Assembly (NCBI RefSeq): GCF_014647595.1
Contig: NZ_BMPM01000003.1
Span: 310,001-374,000, forward strand
Direction of reading: 5' to 3'
Length of the DNA stretch: 64,000 nt
From: Paenarthrobacter histidinolovorans
GTDB lineage: Bacteria > Actinomycetota > Actinomycetes > Actinomycetales > Micrococcaceae
The notes beneath the pieces were generated by a model that worked only from the letters and a program-made list of their open reading frames with translations, ran no database searches and was not told the DNA's origin. This document shows positions 53,482 to 62,418 of the stretch, piece after piece. Position 1 is the first letter of the stretch. Each line of letters starts with the position of its first letter. Position numbers and translations under genes: made by a program.

Positions 53482-54194
53482 CACCACTCCTTTTGAGGTT
53501 GGTTTAACGGGAAGGCCAGATCGGGCATCCATTTCGTCCAGATGGCTTCAAGCCGCCCGTCGGCGATGACTGTCTCCAGTGCGTTATTCAATTGCTGAAG
53601 GAGTTCGGAGTTGCCTTTGGCTACTCCGACGGCCCACCGGTTCGCGGTCGGTTCCGTGAAAGCGATGGCGAAGACCGGGTCTGCTCCGAGCGGCACGGTA
53701 ACGACGTCATCGTCCACGACGGCGTCGACAGTTCCTGTCCGCAGGGCGTCCAGCATGTCAGTGAAGACGTCATCACTGGCACCGAAGGGGACGGGAATGA
53801 TGCCCGGAAAGGTTTCAGCCAACGCCATGTTCGTGCTGTTGGCGATGGCAGCAACGCGGTAGCCTTCGAGATCTTGGGGTTTCCGCGCGGGATCGTCTTG
53901 GCGGACGAGCACGGTCTCATTGAAGATCGCATACGGAACGGTGAAATCGACCTGGGCCTGCCGGTCCGCAGTGATGCCTTGGCCGCACCAGACGGCATCG
54001 GCTGCACCCGCTTGGACTTTCGGGATCATCTCGGTCCATGACGTGATGAGCCAGTCCACCTCACGGCCGAGCTCGCTCGCTACAAGGGTTGCAGCCTCTG
54101 GCTCGTAACCGGTGCGGCGGACGCCGTCGGGGCTGGCATTGAACAGCGGAGGGGCCTCGGAGTCGATGCAGGCCAGCGTCAGTCGGGCGCTCAC
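53481..54194 (-). CDS. Amino-acid-binding-protein domain without signal peptide
   Basis: A 237-residue protein of the family 3 solute-binding fold (ABC amino acid binders). The order of elements is right: LTLACIDSEAPPLFN, GYEPEAATLVASELGREVDWLITSWTEMIPKVQAG, DAVWCGQGITADRQAQVDFTVPY, then lobe 2 with VAAIANSTNMALAE and DAVVDDDVVTVPLG. The GTG start overlaps the stop of the glutamine-synthetase-like gene (GTGA), leaving no room for a signal peptide, and no permease or ATPase is nearby. It is therefore probably cytoplasmic: a ligand buffer, allosteric partner, or an enzyme like the cyclohexadienyl dehydratases that share this fold. Confidence 0.82.
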   Translation of the reverse strand: MSARLTLACIDSEAPPLFNASPDGVRRTGYEPEAATLVASELGREVDWLITSWTEMIPKVQAGAADAVWCGQGITADRQAQVDFTVPYAIFNETVLVRQDDPARKPQDLEGYRVAAIANSTNMALAETFPGIIPVPFGASDDVFTDMLDALRTGTVDAVVDDDVVTVPLGADPVFAIAFTEPTANRWAVGVAKGNSELLQQLNNALETVIADGRLEAIWTKWMPDLAFPLNQPQKEW

Positions 54195-55612
54195 GGCAGG
54201 GTCTCCCAGTACATGGCGCGGTCCCAGTCGGTGACGGCCCCGCAGTAGCGTGCCCACTCGTCATTCTTGAGCGCGGTGTAAATGTCTCCGAGTTGTTCGG
54301 GGAGTGCATTCAGGATGTAAGGATCGGCACTGAGCGAATCGATGGCATCGCCCAGAGTCAGCGGCAGCGGCTTGAACTTAGGTTCTGCCGAACCACGGAC
54401 TTGGTCATCGAGGGGCTTGCCCGGGTCGGTCTGCTTGTTGATGCCGTCTTCTATGGCAGCGATCAACAGGGTGTGGGACAGGTACGGGTTGACGCTCGCG
54501 TCCGGCAGGCGGTACTCCATCCGCCCGTTAGAGGAGATGCGCACCATACACGCCCTGCTGTCCAGGCCCCAGTTCACTGCACTGGGCGCGAATTGTCCGG
54601 CGTCCCAGAACCTCTTGTAGGAGTTGACGGTGGAGGCCATGACCGACATGGATCCCGCGGCGTGCTCGAGCATTCCGCCTACCGCGTAGCGGCCGATGTC
54701 GCTGAGGTGAAGTTCAACCCGTCCCTCGTCAATCAGGAGGTTGGTGTCATCCTTCCAGAGGCTGATGTTGTGGTGGCAGCCATTGCCCATGGACCCGGTG
54801 TAAGGCTTGGGCATAAAGCTGGCGTGAACGCCGAGTTCACGGGCAACCTGCTTGCAGATCTGGCGGTAGGTAACGAGGCGGTCCGCTGTCAGTTCGACAC
54901 GGTCATACATCCAGTTCAGCTCGAGCTGGCCGTCGTCCTCGTAGTCACCCTCGATCATGTCGAGTCCAAGGGCCTTTGAGTACGTCACAAGCTTCTTGTA
55001 GACCTCGCGCATGCGCTCGAGGTTTTCCACCTGGTAGGCAGGGCTGGAGCCTGGCTTCTTGATGACTTCCATGCCCGGACCGGTCCAAGTCATTTCCGGT
55101 TCGCAACCGGAGCGGACTTCCATGCCCGTGCGCTCGGTGAATGCCGCGTGAGCGCGCTTCAGGAGGCTGCGCGAATCCGTTGCCAGGGGGCGGCCACCCA
55201 CTTCATTGAGGTGGGGAGGCTCGTATGCGCTGCAGAAAACACGGGCGACGCTGGTGTCCCACGGCAGGGGAGCGAAAGTTTCGGGGTCGGGAAGCCCGAC
55301 AAATTCCTTCGCTTCGATACCGCCGCCAATGAGGTTGCCAAACCTGTCGGTCTGAAGGTCAGCAAGAGCGGTGCGGTGGAATGCGATGCCCTTTTCAAGG
55401 TTTCGTTTGAAGTGGTTGGCAGGCACCATCTTGGCGATGACGCGTGAGCCGATGGTGGGGAGCATGTAGTAGATATACTCAGCGCCCGCCTCATTGATTT
55501 TGCGCTGCATGTCCTCGATAACAGCGGCGCTGAGGTTCTTTTCCTGATGTGCGGCGAAGGCGTTGCGGTCGCTGACTATGTCAAGGACGGGGCGTTCGGA
55601 AAGGGTAGTCAT
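54191..55612 (-). CDS. Glutamine-synthetase-like gamma-glutamyl amine ligase
   Basis: A 473-residue member of the glutamine synthetase family. Its metal and glutamate sites are visible: EPEMTWTGPG, EGDYEDDGQLELNW (variant of the usual E-x-GPGQ-E segment), GNGCHHNISLW for the ATP/metal His, and the C-terminal arginine region DSRACMVRISSNGRMEYRLPDASVNPYL. The PuuA, IpuC and AtdA1 relatives ligate glutamate to amines instead of ammonia. Position next to two gamma-glutamyl hydrolases and an amine permease supports that role here. It starts 19 bases after the ferredoxin reductase stop. Confidence 0.88.
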   Translation of the reverse strand: MTTLSERPVLDIVSDRNAFAAHQEKNLSAAVIEDMQRKINEAGAEYIYYMLPTIGSRVIAKMVPANHFKRNLEKGIAFHRTALADLQTDRFGNLIGGGIEAKEFVGLPDPETFAPLPWDTSVARVFCSAYEPPHLNEVGGRPLATDSRSLLKRAHAAFTERTGMEVRSGCEPEMTWTGPGMEVIKKPGSSPAYQVENLERMREVYKKLVTYSKALGLDMIEGDYEDDGQLELNWMYDRVELTADRLVTYRQICKQVARELGVHASFMPKPYTGSMGNGCHHNISLWKDDTNLLIDEGRVELHLSDIGRYAVGGMLEHAAGSMSVMASTVNSYKRFWDAGQFAPSAVNWGLDSRACMVRISSNGRMEYRLPDASVNPYLSHTLLIAAIEDGINKQTDPGKPLDDQVRGSAEPKFKPLPLTLGDAIDSLSADPYILNALPEQLGDIYTALKNDEWARYCGAVTDWDRAMYWETLP

Positions 55613-55631
55613 GATGATCTCGGTCCTTGGG

Positions 55632-56891
55632 TCAGATGGCTTGAAGCTGAGTGTCTTGCTGCGGCTGGTCTGAATGCCGTTTGTCCACGAGCTGCCTATA
55701 GTGCAGCTGCCGGTCCGCCGGCAAGCCCACGCTTACTACTGCGACGAGAGCTTCGTCCTGGTAATACCCCATGACGACCCCGTCATGTGGGGTCTTTGCT
55801 GAGCCTTCCAGTTCCACGATCCTGGTGGCCAGATTGGGGCTTCCCACGCCCTGGATCTTGAGGTCGAACTGGTTGCTCCAGAAGCTGGGTAGGGGAATTG
55901 CCGGCTCTGGAAGTGCCGTGTTGTTCAGCTCTGCAATGAGAGCCTTGGCAGCGATTTTCGCGGTATCGCCCGGGATGGACCAGTGCTCGATCCGTCGGGC
56001 ACCGGAACCGTTCCGCAGATCCGGGAATCGAGCGACATCGCCAACCGCCACGGCGTATTTTGTTCCAACAACACGCAGGTGTTCGTCGCAAAGCACGCCA
56101 TTGCTGATGTCAATGTCGTTGCCCTCGAGCCACTCGATGTTGGGAATCGAGCCGACTGACTCGATGATTACATCGGCTCTGATCTCGGTGCCGTCCGAAA
56201 GCGTGATGCCGTTGCAGCTGGAGTCGCTTTCGGAGTCGGCCTGGTCGGAAAGAAGGCCTGCAACTTTGGCTTGTCCGTAGTAAGTCACGCCTTGTTGGAC
56301 CAGATAATCCCGGATGCCGGCGCTAAGCTCTTCACCCAGTGCCCGCTGCATTGGGCCGCTGGTGCCCTCAATGAGGGTGACAGTGCAACCGAGCTTGGTT
56401 GCAGTTGCCGCTGTTTCACAGCCGATGAAACCAGCGCCGATGACGGCTACCTTGGTGCCCGGGCGGAGTTCCTGGTGCAGTTCAACTGCATCTTCGAGTG
56501 TCCGCAGGACATGGCGTCCGCGCAGCGGCCCAGTCAGTGGCAGCCTGCGGGGCCGAAGACCGGTGGCTATGACGAGTCCGTCGTAAGCCATGGTTTCGCC
56601 CGTGTCTAGGGTTAGGGTGTTTTCGGCCAGGTTCGCGCCGATAACCTCCGTGCCTAACTGCCATTGAACGTCAGAGACGGAAGACCGGTGGCGGAACTTC
56701 ACCGAGTCAAAGGCCTCGGCGGTTGTCCCGGGCTTCTCGAGGAGCTCCTTTGACAGGGGCGGTCGGTTGTAGGGCAGGTGCGTCTCAGTGCCGATGACCG
56801 TGATGGTTTCGGTCCAGCCCGCGGCCCGGAGCTGTTCTGCAGCGCGGAGTCCGCCCATCGAGCCACCGACGATGACGATTCGGCGGGTCAT
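55632..56891 (-). CDS. FAD-dependent ferredoxin reductase
   Basis: NAD(P)H:ferredoxin oxidoreductase of 419 residues, the class serving bacterial P450s and Rieske oxygenases. The FAD fold starts RIVIVGGSMGGLRAAEQLRAAG (second and third glycines shifted to GGSMGG), the pyridine-nucleotide fold is VAVIGAGFIGCETAATATKLG, and YAVAVGDVARFPD is the flavin-binding Asp motif. Its ATG overlaps the ferredoxin stop by four bases. It transfers electrons to that ferredoxin and hence to the P450. Confidence 0.93.
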   Translation of the reverse strand: MTRRIVIVGGSMGGLRAAEQLRAAGWTETITVIGTETHLPYNRPPLSKELLEKPGTTAEAFDSVKFRHRSSVSDVQWQLGTEVIGANLAENTLTLDTGETMAYDGLVIATGLRPRRLPLTGPLRGRHVLRTLEDAVELHQELRPGTKVAVIGAGFIGCETAATATKLGCTVTLIEGTSGPMQRALGEELSAGIRDYLVQQGVTYYGQAKVAGLLSDQADSESDSSCNGITLSDGTEIRADVIIESVGSIPNIEWLEGNDIDISNGVLCDEHLRVVGTKYAVAVGDVARFPDLRNGSGARRIEHWSIPGDTAKIAAKALIAELNNTALPEPAIPLPSFWSNQFDLKIQGVGSPNLATRIVELEGSAKTPHDGVVMGYYQDEALVAVVSVGLPADRQLHYRQLVDKRHSDQPQQDTQLQAI

Positions 56892-57082
56892 GGCTGGTCT
56901 TGGATGAAGATTGCCTGGACAGGGCAGGCGTCCATGGCGTCTTCAACATCGGCGAGCAACGAATCGTTAACGTTCTCCTCGTATTCAAGGATGCCTTCGG
57001 AGTTCATTCGGAAGACGTCGGGTGCGGCGATGGCGCACTGGCCGTGGTTTTCGCAGAGCTGACGGTCAACAAAGATTTTCAT
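56888..57082 (-). CDS. P450-type ferredoxin with His-substituted cluster motif
   Basis: Small ferredoxin of 64 residues that carries electrons to the P450. The cluster motif is Cys10-x2-His13-x2-Cys16 with Cys53-Pro, so His replaces the second cysteine of the usual set, as in several actinobacterial P450 ferredoxins with a 3Fe-4S or His-ligated 4Fe-4S cluster. AGGA lies about seven bases before the ATG at 57082; an ATG two codons earlier is less likely. It sits between P450 and reductase genes, the standard order for a three-component system. Confidence 0.92.
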   Translation of the reverse strand: MKIFVDRQLCENHGQCAIAAPDVFRMNSEGILEYEENVNDSLLADVEDAMDACPVQAIFIQDQP

Positions 57083-57123
57083 GGTCATTCCTGTTCGTGT
57101 GGGTCCGTTGGGGACGGGTCCGG

Positions 57124-58323
57124 CTATTCGCCTTTGGTGAAGCTGATCGGCAGCCGGGTCGGGCCCGTGTTGCCGGAGTCCGGCATCCATTCGTCCGCGC
57201 CGTTGATTTGGGGGTTGCGGAGTCGCCGTGCCAAGAGCGGGAGAGCTTCGCTCATGTCTGATCGTGCGACGAAGTGACCGAGGCAATGGTGGACGCCGCC
57301 ACCGAAGCCGTGGTGGGGTGCGTGCTCGCCCAGGAGATTCATTTCCGGTTCGGGGAAAGCTTTGGGGTCGGTGCCGGCGCTTTGTGTGAAGAGGTGGACG
57401 GTTGTGCCCTTGAGGACGTCCAGCCCTTCGTAGCTGAAGTCCTCAACTGCCTCGCGGGTCACCCACGTAACCGTGGGGTTAATCCGCATGACTTCTTCAA
57501 GGGCCTTGGATCCAAGCTCGGGGCGTTCTGCCAGAAGCTGCCACTGGTCCGGATTGCGCATGAAGGACTGCATCGCGAGTCCGAGCTGGTTGCGGGTGGT
57601 GTCCATGCCCCCGAAGATCAGCAGGACGAGAGCGTTCCGGAGTTCGGCGTCGCTAAGGCTGTCCCCGTCCCGGCTTGCGAGCACCAGACGGCTGACAAAG
57701 TCTTCTCCCGGGTTCGCCTGGCGGTCCTTGATGAGGTCCTCGGCATACTCGTACAGCTCGGTCAGAGCCTCTTCGACCTTGTGGAGATCCTGCTTGAGGG
57801 TTACTCCCAGGGCCAGGCCGATGGTAGATGCGAGGCGGGCGATGGTCGGCCATTCGGATTCCGGGATTCCGAGCATGATGGTCAGCACCCGGGTGGCGTA
57901 GGGCTCGGCAAAGTCACTGACGAATTCGCATTCGCCCTTGTTGATGAAGGCGTCGACAAGTTCGTTGGCCAGGGCCTGGAACCTGGGAACCAGTGACTTA
58001 AGCAACCGGGGTGAGAAGGCGGGATTCAAGAGGCGGCGGATGCGGTGGTGGTCTTCGCCTTCAAGCACCAGGAGGTTTTTGGTCCACCAGTCGTAGAACA
58101 GGCCGCTGTGGACTCCGTGGTGCTCGGGCCACTGGGCGCTGCCCTGCTTCAGCCGCGGGTCCTTGAGGAGCTTGGTGACTTCCTCATATCGAAGGACAGC
58201 GATGCCGTAGTTTGTGCGTGCGTACCAGCTTTGGTCCCGGGCGTTCCGAAGTGCCTCGGACTGCATCGCGAAGGTGGGATCGGAAATATCCAGGTACGGG
58301 GCTTCAGCAATAGGTGTAGTCAT
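57124..58323 (-). CDS. Cytochrome P450, probable secondary-amine monooxygenase
   Basis: Soluble class I P450 of 399 residues. The heme ligand Cys347 is in GFGGGVHHCLG, the I-helix oxygen motif in FGGMDTTRNQ (Asp241-Thr-Thr) and the K-helix E-x-x-R at 277-280. GAGAGAA precedes the ATG at 58323; an upstream in-frame extension overlaps the permease gene. The P450-ferredoxin-reductase order with a glutamine-synthetase-like neighbour recalls the morpholine/piperidine (CYP151) clusters of mycobacteria. It may hydroxylate next to nitrogen and open a cyclic amine or N-dealkylate an amine; substrate is inferred. Confidence 0.9.
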   Translation of the reverse strand: MTTPIAEAPYLDISDPTFAMQSEALRNARDQSWYARTNYGIAVLRYEEVTKLLKDPRLKQGSAQWPEHHGVHSGLFYDWWTKNLLVLEGEDHHRIRRLLNPAFSPRLLKSLVPRFQALANELVDAFINKGECEFVSDFAEPYATRVLTIMLGIPESEWPTIARLASTIGLALGVTLKQDLHKVEEALTELYEYAEDLIKDRQANPGEDFVSRLVLASRDGDSLSDAELRNALVLLIFGGMDTTRNQLGLAMQSFMRNPDQWQLLAERPELGSKALEEVMRINPTVTWVTREAVEDFSYEGLDVLKGTTVHLFTQSAGTDPKAFPEPEMNLLGEHAPHHGFGGGVHHCLGHFVARSDMSEALPLLARRLRNPQINGADEWMPDSGNTGPTRLPISFTKGE

Positions 58324-58333
58324 GATGGTTCTC

Positions 58334-59884
58334 TCACAGGTAGTTTTCAACGTTGCTGGACGGGGCGTTTTCTGCCACTGAGCGGCTACTCCCGCTGGCC
58401 GGGATGGCGTCCGCTGCGGGGGCATCGCTGTGGGTGTAGGGCTTCTTGACGAGGAGGTAGATCAGGCCTACTCCGACGACGACCACGGCGGAGAGCAGGA
58501 CGAGGTAGTTCACGAACCAGGGGCCGTCGGGGGTTCGAGGCCAGACCATGTTGGTGATGCCCAATACGCCCCAGGTCAGGGCCGCGATATTCACCGGCAC
58601 GCCCCACTTACCGAGCTGGAATGCTCCTGACGGCTTCCAGCCTTTGAGGCGTGCGCGCAACGCGGCGAGGACGACCAACTGGAAGCCCAGGTAGATTCCC
58701 AGCGCGGCGAAAGAGACAATCACGACCAAAGCGTCAGGAGAGACAACGGATCCGAGAATGATCAAAACCGGGACGATGCACGCCAGCAGCAGTGAGTACG
58801 GCGGAACGTGACGCTTTTCCTGGAACCGGGCAAGGAGGTGGCTGGCGGGGAGCATGCGGTCACGGGCCATGGAGTAACTCAACCGGCTCGCTGCTGCCTG
58901 AAGGCTCATGACGCAGGAGAGGAAGGAGATGAGAACGATGGCAAGGACGACCTTGTAACCGATTTCGCCGAAGGCGCCCGCGAGGACTGTGCCGACCGGG
59001 TCGGTATTCTCACCGGAGATGACGGCGTTGAAGTCAGGTACGGCAAGGATGAGGGACAGGCAGACGAAGGTGGCGGCGAAGCCTCCGATGTAAATTGTCA
59101 TGCGCATCGCTTTGGGGATTCGGATGCCTGGGTTGGGAACTTCTTCGGCGACGTCGCCGCAGGCTTCAAACCCGTAGTACTGGTAGATGCCGATGAGGGC
59201 TGCTGCTGCGAAGGCGATGAAGTAATTGCTGCCGTCTCCGCCGGCGCCAAAGGAGTTGAAGAGGACACTCAGATCATGCTGGCGTGCGGCGACGAGGAGC
59301 CAGATGCCTACAACGAGCGCCCCGCCCAGTTCGGCAAAGAGGCCGAGCATCGCTACTTTACTGAGCAGTTTGGTCCCACCCAGGTTGATCGCAGTTGCCG
59401 CCAGGATGAGTGCGATGGCGCAAATGATGGTTGAAGTCGTCGTTGACTCCATGCCGGCCAGAGCATCAAGGAAAGTTCCTGCACCGTAGGCCACGCCCGC
59501 GATGGTGGTGAGAAGGGCGATGAGGTAGACCCAGCCCGTCATCCAGCCCCATTTGGCCCCCCACAGACGCCTTGCCCAAGGGTAGACCCCTCCAGCTACG
59601 GGGTAGTTGGAAACGATCTCGCCGAATACCAGAGCAACGAACAACTGGCCCACCCCGACGATCAGGAATGACCAGATCATGGGGGGCCCTCCCAGGCCAA
59701 GGGATGAGGCGAAGAGTGTGTAGACGCCTACGACTGGTGAGAGGTAGGTGAAACCGAGAGAGACGTTCCCCCAGAACGACATTTCGCGCTTGAACTGTTT
59801 TTCGTACGTGTAACCCAACCGGGCGAGTTGCTCGGCGTCTTCGTCTGTTGGAGAGTGGTCCGCACTCTTGGCATTGGTGGACAT
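58334..59884 (-). CDS. APC-family amino acid/amine permease
   Basis: Membrane transporter of 516 residues with twelve predicted helices. Family features are FLIVGVGQLFVALVFGEIVS, NYPVAGGVYPWARRLWG in the first segments and GFEACGDVAEEVPNPGIRIPKAMR in helix 6. It resembles GABA, choline and putrescine-type permeases. It is the first gene of the leftward operon, 10 bases before the P450 gene, and a candidate operator lies at 59964-59981. It presumably imports the amine degraded by the pathway. Confidence 0.92.
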   Translation of the reverse strand: MSTNAKSADHSPTDEDAEQLARLGYTYEKQFKREMSFWGNVSLGFTYLSPVVGVYTLFASSLGLGGPPMIWSFLIVGVGQLFVALVFGEIVSNYPVAGGVYPWARRLWGAKWGWMTGWVYLIALLTTIAGVAYGAGTFLDALAGMESTTTSTIICAIALILAATAINLGGTKLLSKVAMLGLFAELGGALVVGIWLLVAARQHDLSVLFNSFGAGGDGSNYFIAFAAAALIGIYQYYGFEACGDVAEEVPNPGIRIPKAMRMTIYIGGFAATFVCLSLILAVPDFNAVISGENTDPVGTVLAGAFGEIGYKVVLAIVLISFLSCVMSLQAAASRLSYSMARDRMLPASHLLARFQEKRHVPPYSLLLACIVPVLIILGSVVSPDALVVIVSFAALGIYLGFQLVVLAALRARLKGWKPSGAFQLGKWGVPVNIAALTWGVLGITNMVWPRTPDGPWFVNYLVLLSAVVVVGVGLIYLLVKKPYTHSDAPAADAIPASGSSRSVAENAPSSNVENYL

Positions 59885-59963
59885 GGGGACTCCTTTGGAC
59901 GGCTGCGTCGCCGTCTATCGCTGAAAGGAAAGAAATCTGCTTGGGGGATGGGATTAGCTCATT

Positions 59964-59981
59964 GTGATCCGCGTCACGGAT
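59964..59981. promoter_or_regulatory. Interlocked dyads upstream of the permease
   Basis: GTGATCCGCGTCAC (59964-59977) is an inverted repeat GTGA-6-TCAC, and overlapping it ATCCG (59967-59971) pairs with CGGAT (59977-59981). It lies about 80 bases upstream of the first gene of the amine operon, a good place for the GntR-family regulator to act. Confidence 0.45.
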
Positions 59982-60730
59982 AACTCTAGTTTTAGATGTT
60001 TTAAATCGCAAGAGATTACGTGGATGAATTTTTAGTAGTGTTCGACCGGAAGGGCTGGACGGATCGGTCCTGGGGTTGACATCACTAGTCTGGACGGGAA
60101 GTTGTCTACCTTTGGTTCCATCGTGTTACCAATGTGTAAAACATTTGATTTCAGATTGTTGAGAATGGCCACTCTTGAGTCTTCTTCCGCCGCCTTGCCC
60201 GAAGATCTGTATGGCGTTCCGGGTCTGGTAAGCAGAGTTGACTTGCAATGCCACTGGCAGGTGGCCGTCTGGTGCCGCCGGCTGCGGGTCTCAGTCGGTT
60301 TCCGGGCCAGTGCAGTAATGGCAACCATCTTCGCAGCCGTCCTGTGAGTCGAGGTTGTCGCGCATCTGAAATACAGCCTTCGCCAGACCTTTGAAAAGGT
60401 CTGCAGAATCCGACGCAGTGATCCGATGGCGGGCAGCATTGCCGGTAGCAAGCGCCTGCCGCTCAAGACTGTATGAAGGTGCGGGCCTGGTTGCTTTCAT
60501 CTTGAGGGGACCGGCGGCAGGCCTGTTCCAGAGCGCGGTGCTTGCCGGAGCAAGGAGTGGGCGGGATACCCTTCGGCCGGGCACTGTGGCAAGACCCGAA
60601 GGGGCGTAGGCCTCTGCGGGTCGCCGGTCCGCTAGCCCACGTTCCCTACCCTGAGCTTGCCGATGAAGAATGCTTTTCATCAAGATTCCTTTTGAGTTTG
60701 ACGATCAGGGGGATCGTCATGGATGAGGGG

Positions 60731-60757
60731 GTCGGGGCCGTCGGGGCCGTCGGGGCC
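60731..60757. repeat. Short tandem repeat, three GTCGGGGCC units
   Basis: Three perfect copies of the nine-base unit GTCGGGGCC lie end to end at 60731-60739, 60740-60748 and 60749-60757. It is outside any gene I can support. Copy number may vary between strains by replication slippage. Confidence 0.85.
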
Positions 60758-60809
60758 GGATATTGAGCCGCTAAGCTGCTGCATTCCCGCTGACGGTGAA
60801 CCCTGTCAG

Positions 60810-62316
60810 CTACCTGCCGGCGTAGGGATCCGCAATTCCGATGTACTGGGTGGTGGTGTACTCGGCGATGCCCTCGGAGCCGCCTTCACGGCCAAGTCCT
60901 GACTGCTTTACGCCGCCGAAGGGTGCGGCCGCGTTGGAGATGATACCGGCGTTGAAGCCGACCATCCCAAACTCAATTTGCTCGGCTACACGCAGCAGTC
61001 TGTTGACGTCCCGGCTGTATACATAGGAGGCCAGGCCATATTCGCTGGCGTTGGCCAAGTGGATGGCGTCTTCCTCGGTGGAGAACGTGGTGACGGGAGC
61101 GACGGGTCCGAAGATTTCCTGGCGGAGGATCTCTGCGTTGTTGGGAACGTTGCCCAGCACCGTCGGCCGGTAGAAGTAGCCGGCGCCGGCTACTGGCGAC
61201 CCCCCGGTAACGGCGGTCGCTCCTGCGTCGATGGCGGCAGTTACGAGAGCGTGGACATCGTCACGGGCGCCGGCGTCAATCAGAGGACCCACTTGGGTGG
61301 CGGGGTCGGTGCCGCGGCCGATGGCTAGGGCGCCCATGGCCGCGGCGAACTTGGCGGTGAATTCTTGGGCTACGGACTCGTGGACGAGGAAGCGGTTGGC
61401 GGCGGTGCACGCTTCGCCCATGTTCCGCATTTTCGCGGCCATGGCGCCTTCCACGGCTTTGTCCAGGTCTGCGTCTTCAAACACGATGAAGGGTGCGTTG
61501 CCGCCGAGTTCCGTCGAGGTGCGCAGCACGTCTGCGCTGCGTCAGCTATTAGCCGTTTGCCCACGGGGGTGGAACCAGTGAATGAGACCTTGCGCAGCCG
61601 CGTGTCTTTCATAAGCGGTCCGGAGATGCTCGAGGCGCTGGAGGAGGACACCACGTTCAGGACACCGGCGGGAAGGCCAGCCTCGATCATGGTCTGAGCA
61701 AAAAGCTGGGAGGTCAGCGGGGTCAGCTTGGCGGGTTTGAGGACCATGGTGCATCCTGCGGCGATGGCGGGGGCGACTTTGCGGGTGGCCATCGCGAGTG
61801 GAAAATTCCAGGGCGTAATGAGCAGGCAGGGGCCAACTGGTTTGTGCTGGACCAGGATCTTGTTCTTGCCTTCGGGGGTGCTGAGGTAGCGGCCATAATC
61901 CCGGACCGCCTCTTCCGAGAACCAACGCAGGAACTCGGCGCCGTAGGTGACCTCGCCGCGGGATTCGGCCAGCGGCTTGCCCATCTCCAGGGTCATCAGT
62001 AGTGCGAAGTCCTCGGCCCGCTCCGTCACCAGGTCAAAGGCCCGGCGCAGGATTTCCGCGCGTTCCCGAGGCGCGCTGCGCGCCCAGGATGCTTGGACGG
62101 CGGCTGCCGCGTCGAGCGCGCCGATGGCGTCCTCGCTTGTGGCCGAGGCCAAGGTGGAGAGCACTTCTCCCGTGGCTGGGTCGTGAACATCGAACGTGCC
62201 GCCGTCGGACGCGTCCCGCCACTGACCCCCGATCAACAAACCGGTAGGGACAGAGGCGAGGAGATCGGCCTAACGCTCGCGTGAGAGACGGTCGGATCAA
62301 CGAGGGCAGTAGTCAT
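60810..62316 (-). pseudogene. Aldehyde dehydrogenase broken by two frameshifts
   Basis: The reading frame of an SSADH-type aldehyde dehydrogenase is interrupted twice. The start (ATG at 62316, preceded by TAGGAG) encodes MTTALVDPTVSHA and is then out of frame; homologous sequence resumes near 62275 as ADLLASVPTGLLIGGQWRD after an in-frame TAG. It is lost again near 61528, just after GKRLIADAAQT, and continues one frame over as LRTSTELGGNAPFIVFEDADL, with the catalytic Cys in NMGEACTAANRF, to the end at 60810. Adding one base at each point gives 1509 bases, a normal 502-residue enzyme. Either it is a recent pseudogene or the assembly has two errors. Confidence 0.82.
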
Positions 62317-62418
62317 GAGACTCCTAAAGAAGCGTGAGTGACGGCGATAACCCGCCCTTAGGGTGGTGGGCTATTGCCGTCCTTGATTAATCAGATGAAG
62401 GGACATCTTCCAGCTCAG

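Larger units (their letters stand above)
59885..60809. other. Long intergenic region with amine-operon promoter
   Basis: This 925-base stretch contains the upstream region of the permease, a nine-base tandem repeat at 60731-60757 and no gene I can support. A minus-strand frame at 60291-60683 ends with a Cys/His-rich tail (GCEDGCHYCTGPETD) but has no clear start, and an overlapping minus-strand frame at 60032-60466 is of similar quality. Confidence 0.5.

Noticed and set aside
60032..60683. Two overlapping minus-strand frames in the long intergenic region
   Set aside because: Neither has a credible start or family features; the Cys-rich tail of one is suggestive but not enough to call a gene.
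60810..61529. A separate C-terminal aldehyde dehydrogenase gene
   Set aside because: It lacks the N-terminal half, has no ribosome site and continues the preceding frame after a one-base slip, so it is part of a broken gene.
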